DNA of 64,000 bases from Globisporangium splendens (Eukaryota > Oomycota > Peronosporomycetes > Pythiales > Pythiaceae). The notes beneath the pieces were generated by a model. It was not told the origin of the DNA. It saw only the letters and a program-made list of their open reading frames with translations, and ran no database searches. Shown here one piece after another: positions 20,126 to 28,227 of the stretch (positions within the stretch are counted from its first letter, which is position 1; every line of letters starts with the position of its first letter). Location: NCBI GenBank assembly GCA_006386115.1, contig VFIW01000010.1, positions 372,001 to 436,000 of the forward strand. The letters run 5' to 3'. Position numbers and translations under genes: made by a program.

Positions 20126-21538
20126 TCATTGTCTGGTCACGCAATATTTGCTCCCGGGCTCGAGATCGATCTCGTGCCGTACGCCACGGTCAACGGGCAG
20201 GGCACTTGGCACTTTGTCGGGAAACACATCTTTGAACTCCCACAACAAGTCAAAGTATGGACTGCCTTTCACGGCGTCCCAGTCCTGAGCAGCAAACCGC
20301 CTCTGTTTGTCTGACTCCAAAACACTCTCATCCGCAGTGGACGAGGTGCACAGTTCGCTACGCGTAAACGCGGTAGGAACGACGATCTCGCGGATCTGAT
20401 CACGCTCTAGCTCCGTAAGAAAGAGCTCGAAGCTCATTCCTTCGAGGGATACGATCGCCTCAACGGTACTCGGCAGCCCATGGAGTGCCGCAAATTCAGC
20501 GAAGAACACTTCGTCTGATGCGTTTGCTTCCGGACTGCGCTTTGCGCGTCTGAGTGCCACGTCAACGTGAGCGCGATCTATCGACGGATCCGAGATCCTG
20601 TCAAAGGCGCGCAGCGAAGCTGCAGCTGCGTCGAGAGATGGGGCAATCGTGTGCGAGGCGGCCGTTTCCTCGGCAACAGATGCCAATGCACTGTCTCTCT
20701 TGCGAGCTGACAACTTGCGTCGCCCTCGTCGGTTGATGCGAACACGCGACCTCGCGGTTCTGAGCTCCAGTACTGCACCGTCAGGGTGGTACGAGCTGGC
20801 TGACGCGTGTACACCTGTACTGTCGCTGTCACTTGCGGGGGCTGGCTCAGATGCTCTGGAGCCGCACACTTGCGCACCAGTGTCCACGTCTGGACTTTCT
20901 GGCGCTTCCGCACAAACTGGGCTACCTGCCACAGTGTATCGCTTCGCTGGGCTACCTGCCTCAGCGCATCTTCTTGCTGGGCTCTCTGCCGCAGCGTGTG
21001 CGCTTGAAGCGGGGCTACCTGCCGCCGCGTGTCTTCCAGCTGGGCTCCCTGCCGCAGCGTGTTTAATGCTCACATCCATAGCGTGGAAATATTCCCGCAA
21101 TCTTCGCTCTTCCTCAGAGGAAGGGGTGGAGCTCCCGATTGTGCGTGCTCGCCAATCGATCCAAGGCTGATGTTTCGCCAGCCAAGGCATTCCTAGGATG
21201 AGGTCGTACTTCGACCCCATCGCTAGTACTACGAATGTTTCTTTGCAGACAAAGTCGCAAAATCTGAAAGAGAGTTCAACTCGAACTCCTTCAGTGTGTA
21301 CTGTCGACCCATCGGCCAGACGTACGATCATCTTCTCGCGCTTGCCAGTGTGGACAAGTCGCTCATACGCTTGCAGACTCTGTTTCAGAGCTGACTTAGA
21401 GACGAAGTTCTGTGACGCACCGCAGTCAACAAGAACCGTCATTTTCTTCTCATAGCCCTTCACATCGGCGCTATATACCAACATCTCACTCGGAGCCTTG
21501 TTGCCAAGAGCTCCTGGGACTAAGCTTCCCATCTGCAC
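20126..21538 (-). CDS. Element B protease and linker to RT
   Basis: A 470-codon frame with a retropepsin active site (VLVDCGASQNFVS, Asp-Cys-Gly-Ala) and LILGMPWL flap-side motif. Then comes a repetitive linker with several AAAGSPA-like units coded by a minisatellite at about 20900-21070. The end reads into the RT N-terminus and stops at a TGA. Processes the element's polyprotein. Confidence 0.88.
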   Translation of the reverse strand: MQMGSLVPGALGNKAPSEMLVYSADVKGYEKKMTVLVDCGASQNFVSKSALKQSLQAYERLVHTGKREKMIVRLADGSTVHTEGVRVELSFRFCDFVCKETFVVLAMGSKYDLILGMPWLAKHQPWIDWRARTIGSSTPSSEEERRLREYFHAMDVSIKHAAAGSPAGRHAAAGSPASSAHAAAESPARRCAEAGSPAKRYTVAGSPVCAEAPESPDVDTGAQVCGSRASEPAPASDSDSTGVHASASSYHPDGAVLELRTARSRVRINRRGRRKLSARKRDSALASVAEETAASHTIAPSLDAAAASLRAFDRISDPSIDRAHVDVALRRAKRSPEANASDEVFFAEFAALHGLPSTVEAIVSLEGMSFELFLTELERDQIREIVVPTAFTRSELCTSSTADESVLESDKQRRFAAQDWDAVKGSPYFDLLWEFKDVFPDKVPSALPVDRGVRHEIDLEPGSKYCVTRQ

Positions 21539-21597
21539 GACTCTAGTAGTCGGCGATGCCGAAGCTATAGAGTCCGTCTCAGTAGAGCGTCCCGCTT

Positions 21598-22758
21598 CTA
21601 CTGAGACGTTCCGTTTCCCTTTCTTGCCGCAGCGGATCTGCCACCTCGATGAGCGTGGTTACCGCGCGGCGGTTGGTAGTCTCTCGCCTGATTTCCAGTG
21701 CGAGGAGCGGACTGCCTTGGAGCGGGACACTTCGACTGATAGTGTCCTCGCTTGCCACAATTGAAGCAGACCACTTCGGCGCTGCTAAGATCCATTGGCA
21801 TCGGGCCATGGAAGCGCTGTCCGTTCGTGACTGCTCGGTGGCTGGTATGCGCACCATTGTGGCGGCCAGCGTTCCAATCAGGTCGACTGACTCTGAATGA
21901 TTGCTGCTCAACGAGCGCAATGCGGATCGCATCTTCCATCGTGGCCGGCAAGCGTCGGTACAGCTCCTGACGCGCTGGTCCACTGTTGAGGCCGTTGAGA
22001 AACGCAGGCACTTTCACAGACTCAGGCAAAGGGCTGGTCGTGATCGCCGCGCATAGACTTCTCATCTCCTGGATGTATCGTTCCAGCGAGAGCTTCCCTT
22101 GTCTCAAGGAGAAGAAACGACCTTGCAACAGCACTTCGTTGTTCGGAGGCTGATACATGGCGGTGATTTTCGCACGGAAAATATCCCACGTGTCGAACGC
22201 ACACTCATCGGCGAGCAACGTCGAGAATGCCCATTCCGACGCTCGACCGCGCAGGTTCGAGATGGCGAAAGACACCATCTGCTCGTTGCTGTCGATGAGC
22301 TGAGCCTTGGCGCAACGCTCCACGGCGAGTAGCCAGTGGATGAGCTTGTCGCCATCCGCACCATCGAATTTCGGAGCGTCAATCTTGACAGCTCTTGGGC
22401 GGGGAGTTTGGGACGTGGGTGTCTGAGGCGCAGCAGCCGCACTCGACAAAGACGTGGCTGCACCAGCAACCACAGATACCACTCGCTCGAGCGCTTCACG
22501 CGACTCAGCAGCTGAGCGCAGCATCTCTGCGGTCAAGCTTGCGGTGGCTTGCATTTGTGCTTGCGCACTTCGCTCTCCTTCGAGGCGCTGAGCGTTCGAG
22601 AAGTTCTCGAACTGCTCGAGTCGAAAGATTTGCTGCTCCGGCGACGCCGAGAGCAACTCTAGCGCGACTTGATCGCCTAGAGCTTGTGCCATTCGGGTCA
22701 GCACACTCCGGTGTTCAGCCGAGAGGTGCGGGAACTGCGCAGGGTCAATTGACGCCAT
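21598..22758 (-). CDS. Element B gag
   Basis: 386 codons from the ATG nearest the 5' LTR. The middle (WLLAVERCAKAQ, MYQPPNNEVLLQGRF, LSLERYIQEM) is typical retrotransposon capsid. The C-terminus has one zinc knuckle, CFNCGKRGHYQSKC (CX2CX4HX4C), and a basic tail. Intact. It lies in the same polarity as protease with a short gap (21539-21597). Confidence 0.92.
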   Translation of the reverse strand: MASIDPAQFPHLSAEHRSVLTRMAQALGDQVALELLSASPEQQIFRLEQFENFSNAQRLEGERSAQAQMQATASLTAEMLRSAAESREALERVVSVVAGAATSLSSAAAAPQTPTSQTPRPRAVKIDAPKFDGADGDKLIHWLLAVERCAKAQLIDSNEQMVSFAISNLRGRASEWAFSTLLADECAFDTWDIFRAKITAMYQPPNNEVLLQGRFFSLRQGKLSLERYIQEMRSLCAAITTSPLPESVKVPAFLNGLNSGPARQELYRRLPATMEDAIRIALVEQQSFRVSRPDWNAGRHNGAHTSHRAVTNGQRFHGPMPMDLSSAEVVCFNCGKRGHYQSKCPAPRQSAPRTGNQARDYQPPRGNHAHRGGRSAAARKGNGTSQ

Positions 22759-22830
22759 GGTGAATCCTTGAGGAAGCGATTCAGGCAGTCACCTCTGCCG
22801 GGTCGTAGATTGACTACGAGTGCTACCAGT

Positions 22831-23378
22831 TGTAACCGGACACTTCCGAGTTACGCAGCACGGTACGTGTGTGAGGAAGCGTGTGCACGACTTCTCTCAA
22901 GGACTCTGTTCCAAGAGCTGTTGCCTGCTTCCTGCAGTGCAACGATCGGTTACTTATAGATCTCTATAGAGTAACCGTCAATAACTAAAGGTTTAGTCAG
23001 AGGTAAAAATGGAACTGTTTATTTGTTGGGGGTTGCCCTCTGCAGGACACCCTGAGTTATCTTTAGCTCACTATCTAGCATAGTGAACTTCCGCTTATTC
23101 CAATGTGGACATAAGTGAATGGCTCTGAATTGCCGTGTTATTCAATTGGTCTAAAAGCATATAGTTTTAGCCTATGAGAGTCGTGTCTGTGACCGGCCTC
23201 TAATCAGAGTAGCTTGGCTACCTTTGTGGTTCGATTAAGTGCGGCGAACCTAATGGATCGGCTGCTTTGGTGTTTCTCGTAGCTAAGTACGGAAACTTTA
23301 GTTGCATGCGGACTTAGTCCAATGCCAACAGATTGAGCTAAGTTGCTGCGGTGCAACTTAGCGCGTGACCCCGTTACA
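22831..23378 (-). repeat. Element B 5' LTR
   Basis: 548 bases, bounded by TGTAAC and GTTACA; followed on the plus strand by the target duplication CAGGT. Confidence 0.95.
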
Positions 23379-23610
23379 CAGGTTCTACATGCAGGAAGGC
23401 CGACCCTCGTAAGCGCGTGTAAGGACAGACCATGCGTGGTAGACCTTCATGTGTGTGCACAGCTGAAATCCAGGATTAAAATCCGCTTGGCAGTGATTGG
23501 TCCGTTGTAAAAAGATGGCTGTTACGACATATCATTGCAAGTACATTATGTTAAGTACGCAACCGTACTTAACACTTGTGTTCCGAAAGGAAAATAACCC
23601 ATTGAACCAC
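23379..23610 (-). repeat. Inverted R1 copy, right part
   Basis: Reverse complement of about 5942-6175. It begins with the CAGGT duplicated by element B insertion. Confidence 0.85.
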
Positions 23611-23779
23611 AACAAGTCATTTTTATCAATAGGTGCCGATGGTGCAACGTAGGCAGCAAAACGAAACGAAAAGAGCGTGGTCTAGAGTCTGAAGTCGTCG
23701 TTCCCACAGTTTGAATGACAGCAGACTTGCCACAGCAAAAGAGTCGACCATGGCACGAGCGTCTCCAGCATCAGCTTTG

Positions 23780-24083
23780 TGTGGAGATTTCTACCGAGTT
23801 TGCACAGAGGAGCAAGTTGAAGTGACCCACACTCCGGGAACGACACTCTCGCTGCCGTTCAGTGAATGAGTCATTTCGGAATGGCTCACTTCAAGTGGTG
23901 ACTCATGCAGTCGTGCTCTGAGAGTTTGTATGCATTTGCACTTAGGAATACAGAAGCTGAGTGAAGTGGCTTCGGTCAAAACTGCTACCAAGAAAGAGGG
24001 AGGCTTTTTGGATAATGGTCGAAAGACCCTACATGAATACCATCATTGATCAATTTGCGCTACAACGCTCTGATCGTGCCATA
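23780..24083 (+). repeat. Solo LTR of element A family
   Basis: 304 bases beginning TGTGGAG and flanked by CTTTG and CATTG, the mirrored flanks of element A. It is the product expected from LTR-LTR recombination, or an arm copied after such loss. Confidence 0.88.
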
Positions 24084-24380
24084 CATTGCCAAATTCCCAG
24101 GTTCCAGCTGTGGCACTGTCAGCGCTGATTCTCTCGTCTTCGAATCGTTCTCTCAGCCATTTGGTGAGCCAAATGACCCATTGTCATCACCGCCAACACA
24201 CCGTTCGACTGTCACGACATCTGTTCACGCTGGTAAGTCATGATTGTAATGGGCTATACCTAGCCATTACATGAAGGTGGATCTGTTCCCAGATCTAGTG
24301 TGCCACACACCACCTTCAGTGTGCATTGTGGAGAGACAAACAACAAAGGGATTACGGTACGACAATCCCCACATGCACAT

Positions 24381-24490
24381 GTGACGTCATCCCATGACGT
24401 CACGAGCGCTCTCTGTGCTGATCAGTGCAGAATGTTGTTCGCATGTACTAATCAGTACAGAGTGATGACATCCATGTACTAATCAAGTAC
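24381..24490. promoter_or_regulatory. Iterated palindromes upstream of recombinase (right arm)
   Basis: Mirror of 9919-10028: double TGACGTCA palindrome at 24381-24403, then gtgctgatcagtgc, gtactaatcagtac and gtactaatcaagtac. Confidence 0.55.
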
Positions 24491-25288
24491 TGAGTGATGG
24501 TTCCTACTTGGGAAACTGCACTGGTGATGAGACCGACGTGTCTCTGCCACCTAAAGTGTGGCGCGAGCCAATCACTTTGCAGGGAATTTTCCACGGGACT
24601 TCAAGTTCAAGTTTCTCGAAGATCCCGTAGGTTCAACCTCAGTGTACCCAAGGTTTTATATATCATATTAATAGGTTTTATTGTGCATGTTTAGGTTTTA
24701 GTTATAAAACCTCTAGGAGCCCTTGGGGTTCATTTACAAGTAGCGACAGGAACCATAACCTTTTCAATTCAGTTACAATTTTACCACCAAGCCCTCAAGT
24801 CTTCCTTCCTCTGGCACAAGCGTGTGTGCCGTGTTTTAGGGGCTGTTTGGAACAGCGCCCTCTTACAATGATCGTTGAAATTTTTCATGTGGCATTTGGC
24901 ATTATCACGAATTTGCGTGTGTTTACATAGGAACCTCTGAATCAGCGTCTGAAGCGCCACTGGTGAATGCGCACAAGTCGTTGCAGTAAGCATAACACAG
25001 TACATCACCCCTGTACAGCGCACGTTCGTTCACGTGAGATTTCCCTTAAAACAATCCGGTCTGCAACCTGTTGACAAATGCCAGCATCTTTCTTCGGGGA
25101 CGCTAGAGCAGTTAGGAAACGACTGGACAGGTCACTTATGAAACTGCCCACGTCTCTTAAAGGCATGTGATCTGGGCATTTCGCAGTGGTGTAATAAACG
25201 ACAGGAGATAACATGGTTTCAGTACAATCCACTTCTAAGCACTCTTTCATCTACACAAGCTGCGCTCGGATCGACTTCCTACACAACG

Positions 25289-26014
25289 GTGACCTCCGAA
25301 TGCGGCGACTCCACAAGAAGACTTGGGAGCCTGATGGACTCAGCGTACACACCAGCTGCAAAGAAGCACGCCAAGGCTGCGCTCAAGAAATTTGAAGCAT
25401 TCCTTTGCAACAACTATCCAGGAGCGTTGACTGCAGAAACGATCTCGGCAGACGATGTTACGCACAAATTAATGGACGAGTTTGCCGTGTACCTGTCCCA
25501 GAACCCAGCTATCGGATATTCAGCCTCCTCAACGTGCCTAGCAAGTGTCAAACATCAACTTGTTGATCGCACAAAAACCACATTCTTCGACGAACACAGC
25601 GAATGGTACTCAAGATTGCGTCTGCGCCTTCGGAAAAAATACGTGGCGCTCGCAACAGACCTTGGTCAGCCACTGCAAAAAAAGTCCCCACTTATGACAA
25701 TTCAAGATATGAAAACGATCGCGGCAATTTTATTCGAGAAGAACACTGCAAAAGCCCTGAAAGACCGCTCTCTTTTTGCATACCAGTGGACATTGATTGG
25801 AAGAGGATCGGATATTGGTGACCTCTCGTTTCGCGAATTGCAATGGATGGGTACATTTTTGCTGATTCAGGTTGGCCGAAAAAAGACGCGACAACAGCAA
25901 ACTGTGTCTGTATTCCCGTCAGCTTTGGAGTGGGAGTTTGACCCCTGCATGCAATTGCTGCCCAATTCGCTGTCGACGTGTACAACACTTCAACTCGGGT
26001 ATTTAGTCAGATGA
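25289..26014 (+). CDS. Tyrosine recombinase, N-terminal part (right arm)
   Basis: Identical protein to 8395-9120, including the box-I arginine in IGRGSDIGDL and the same frame jump at the cccc run (25942-25945). The identical break in both arms means it predates the duplication, was spread by conversion, or is functional. Confidence 0.85.
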   Translation: MTSECGDSTRRLGSLMDSAYTPAAKKHAKAALKKFEAFLCNNYPGALTAETISADDVTHKLMDEFAVYLSQNPAIGYSASSTCLASVKHQLVDRTKTTFFDEHSEWYSRLRLRLRKKYVALATDLGQPLQKKSPLMTIQDMKTIAAILFEKNTAKALKDRSLFAYQWTLIGRGSDIGDLSFRELQWMGTFLLIQVGRKKTRQQQTVSVFPSALEWEFDPCMQLLPNSLSTCTTLQLGYLVR

Positions 26015-27294
26015 ACTTTGAAGCAACAGCAGAAGTGGATGTGGCGTCGTCGTATATCAATCGTCTGCTTGGCTCGCTGTGTGAAAGTAAATCTACATTA
26101 ACACCCGATTTGAAAGCTCACTCCAGTCGGCGAGGCTCTGCCGTGGTTGCTGCATCAAGTTCCGACGTGAATCTGAGTGATTTGGCTCATCGTGGATCCT
26201 GGACAGTGGGTGGCTTCCACACCCTACTGGATTATTTGACCGAGACATCTCACGGTGATCAAACGGTTGCAAGAGTTTTGGGTGGATGGGGACATCCCAC
26301 CGAAATGGTGCAGCCTCCAAAGTTGGTGAAAAATTCTCCAGACGAAGCTTTGCAAAAAGAGTTTGCTTTACAGCTCTCCCTTCATTACAAGCGCTTCCTG
26401 ACCCCCGACTCGTTCCTGTTCACGCTGACAGCTTCGCTGCTCTTGTGCTTTTCTGATACCTTCGTTGTTCACCACGACCATTTGCTGCACATCCGCATGG
26501 TGGATGCGCTGTGCCGATGCACGACACCTCCAATGAAGCAAGAAGCAGCGTTGTCAAAACTCCATAAATGGAGTAGTGAATGCAGGAAAGCCTTTATTCA
26601 AGACAACTTCAACTTGCTATCCATCACCAAGGTGTGCGAGAACGTCGACGAGGGCGATCGTTTATTTGACCCACTCCCTATGGTTGACACATTGGCTCGG
26701 GTCTCTGTGGGGACGCGGCAGATGGGAGGTAAAATCTCCGATCTAAACAACAAACTGGAAAATCTAATCGAGCAGCAGCGAATTGTGACACAAAACCAGC
26801 AACGTATCATGGAGCAGCAAGATCGCATCATCCAGATGCTTACTCACCCGACACACACGTTAACACCGGTCGCAAGCGCTATTTTGCCGAAGGAGCGCAT
26901 CAGTCACTGCTGGCCGAAGAACTTCTGCTCTTTGAAAGGAGTCTGCTTTTCCGCGCTGGTGTATCAGTATTGGCACGATAATCTCGATTTGGTTCCATAC
27001 GATGGGGCTAATCATGCCCAGCGTGACGCAAGAAAAGCCATGAAAATTGTGTCATTGTTTTTGAATGGCCGCAGTTCTTCACCGTTATCAGTGTTGCCGG
27101 ACGACGCAGCTCGTGCTCGATGGAGAGTTGACGCGCAGCAACTCGCAGCCAATTTGCAGAGGGAAGTACTACATTATTTGGATCGAGCTGTTGTGCGAGC
27201 TTCAGGGTCACGACGGCGAAAGCTAACCGGTTCGGTGTCCGGAATTGTGAAAGCTTGGGCAAAGAGAGACAAATCTGCTGAATTGCGCATTTAA
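25978..27294 (+). CDS. Tyrosine recombinase, C-terminal catalytic part (right arm)
   Basis: Identical protein to 7115-8431, with HSSRRGSA, HRGSW, the candidate Tyr in LLDYLTET and the GCR1-like C-terminus. It reads outward toward SEC15. Confidence 0.85.
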   Translation: MYNTSTRVFSQMNFEATAEVDVASSYINRLLGSLCESKSTLTPDLKAHSSRRGSAVVAASSSDVNLSDLAHRGSWTVGGFHTLLDYLTETSHGDQTVARVLGGWGHPTEMVQPPKLVKNSPDEALQKEFALQLSLHYKRFLTPDSFLFTLTASLLLCFSDTFVVHHDHLLHIRMVDALCRCTTPPMKQEAALSKLHKWSSECRKAFIQDNFNLLSITKVCENVDEGDRLFDPLPMVDTLARVSVGTRQMGGKISDLNNKLENLIEQQRIVTQNQQRIMEQQDRIIQMLTHPTHTLTPVASAILPKERISHCWPKNFCSLKGVCFSALVYQYWHDNLDLVPYDGANHAQRDARKAMKIVSLFLNGRSSSPLSVLPDDAARARWRVDAQQLAANLQREVLHYLDRAVVRASGSRRRKLTGSVSGIVKAWAKRDKSAELRI

Positions 27295-28041
27295 CTTCAT
27301 AATCCTACTACACATGTACATATTTTATCGCACAAAAAGCTTGATCAGAACGATCCCTGGAAAATGCCATAACGCCGTGTAAATTTCATACCTCGAACAA
27401 TCATGTAGTGCTCTTACGCCGTCACGAACGCAGCTGTGTGGTCGATCTCAGCTGAGTATAAAGCGCACCAACTGCTACATTGTTTCTGCGACTTGAATCT
27501 CACCACATTTTGGGTCCCTGTTGTGAAACTGCGTCATGCACACACATGCAGACATTAACTCGCAAGGGCATACTTAAAGCAAATGCGCGGACACCAACAA
27601 CACGCTCACATGGTTGTTCAACTTACTTCATATTGCAGCATTCTTTGCGTCGCCAACATGTATCGTCTGTATATTGTCGTGCTCGATCTTGCAGGAAGAG
27701 CGCTCGTACGTGTGTTGCTGTGGTAAGTTCGCGCACTCGAGACAAGTAAATAAACAAAGCAAAGCACACCACGTTCGCGCGGTAACTTCCAAGCGAGCAT
27801 GTGCAATTCTATTTTAGGGGCAACCACCGTTCGCGCGCTTCGATGGAGAACATTTGTGTGGATCCCGCCAAACGGCAGCGTCGGCGGTGGTAGGCACTGC
27901 GAGACCGTTAGTGGCACGATCACCACGGTTGTTGAGCCGTCGTTAGGCGACATAAGAGGGGTAGGACTGGTTTCCTTTCGGACGCTACCGTTGTTGTTGC
28001 TTGTTGCAATCACTATTCTCATATTAACTCTGCTTTCCTGG
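27295..28041. other. Outer non-coding part of right arm
   Basis: Mirror of 6368-7114. Short frames here are not supported by composition or motifs. Confidence 0.4.
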
Positions 28042-28136
28042 TTTAACCCTTATCTTCCGACTGAATCGTAACCAGCAGTCGATGAGATAAAGATAAAAAA
28101 AAATAATCGGTAAATAGTCGGAAGATAACGGTTAAA
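28042..28136. repeat. Right terminal snap-back
   Basis: The stems tttaacccttatcttccgac plus t (28042-28062) and the inverse at 28116-28136 surround a longer, A-rich loop than in the left copy. Confidence 0.85.
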
Positions 28137-28227
28137 GTGCGTCTCTTCAGGCTTGCATCCGCATTTCCGCTGTGCGCGCATTTGAGAACTCGAGCGCGCT
28201 GAAGCCGCGCCACGCGAGAGACATCAA

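Larger units (their letters stand above)
14839..23378 (-). mobile_element. Ty3/gypsy chromovirus, element B (nearly full length)
   Basis: The 548-bp LTRs (14839-15386 and 22831-23378) begin TGTAAC and end GTTACA, with about ten differences between them. The 5-base target duplication CAGGT flanks the element. A primer-binding-like TGGTAGCACTCGTAG follows the 5' LTR after two bases (about 22814-22828), and a G-rich purine tract (ggtgggggggtgg) precedes the 3' LTR. Gene order on the minus strand is gag, protease, RT-RNase H, integrase, chromodomain, then an antisense ORF. Pol is broken by one stop, one frame jump and a tandem repeat, so the copy is probably not autonomous. Confidence 0.95.
6284..28139. 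mobile_element. Giant palindromic tyrosine-recombinase element with nested retrotransposons
   Basis: The left arm (6284-14720) and right arm (23613-28139) are reverse complements of each other. After removing element A from the left arm, the lengths are 4513 and 4527 bases. In the stretches I compared by eye they differ by only a few substitutions and a roughly 14-base A-rich indel near the outer end. Each arm has an outer snap-back terminus, a split YR gene reading outward, an iterated palindrome cluster and a 304-bp LTR. The spacer (14721-23612) is an inverted R1 copy with element B inside. No target duplication is visible at the outer ends. The known elements closest in content are Cryptons, which normally lack terminal inverted repeats, so this organisation is unusual. 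Whether it is one transposon or an inverted duplication of one cannot be settled from the window. Confidence 0.75.
23613..28139 (+). repeat. Palindrome right arm
   Basis: Mirror of 6284-14720 without element A internal sequence. Near the outer end it has about 14 additional bases in an A-run (28090-28108). Confidence 0.9.

Noticed and set aside
6284..28139. Palindrome as a plain assembly artefact
   Set aside because: The arms differ by a whole retrotransposon versus solo LTR, a 14-base indel and several substitutions, and the spacer has its own insertion with a target duplication. Long-read proof is still needed.
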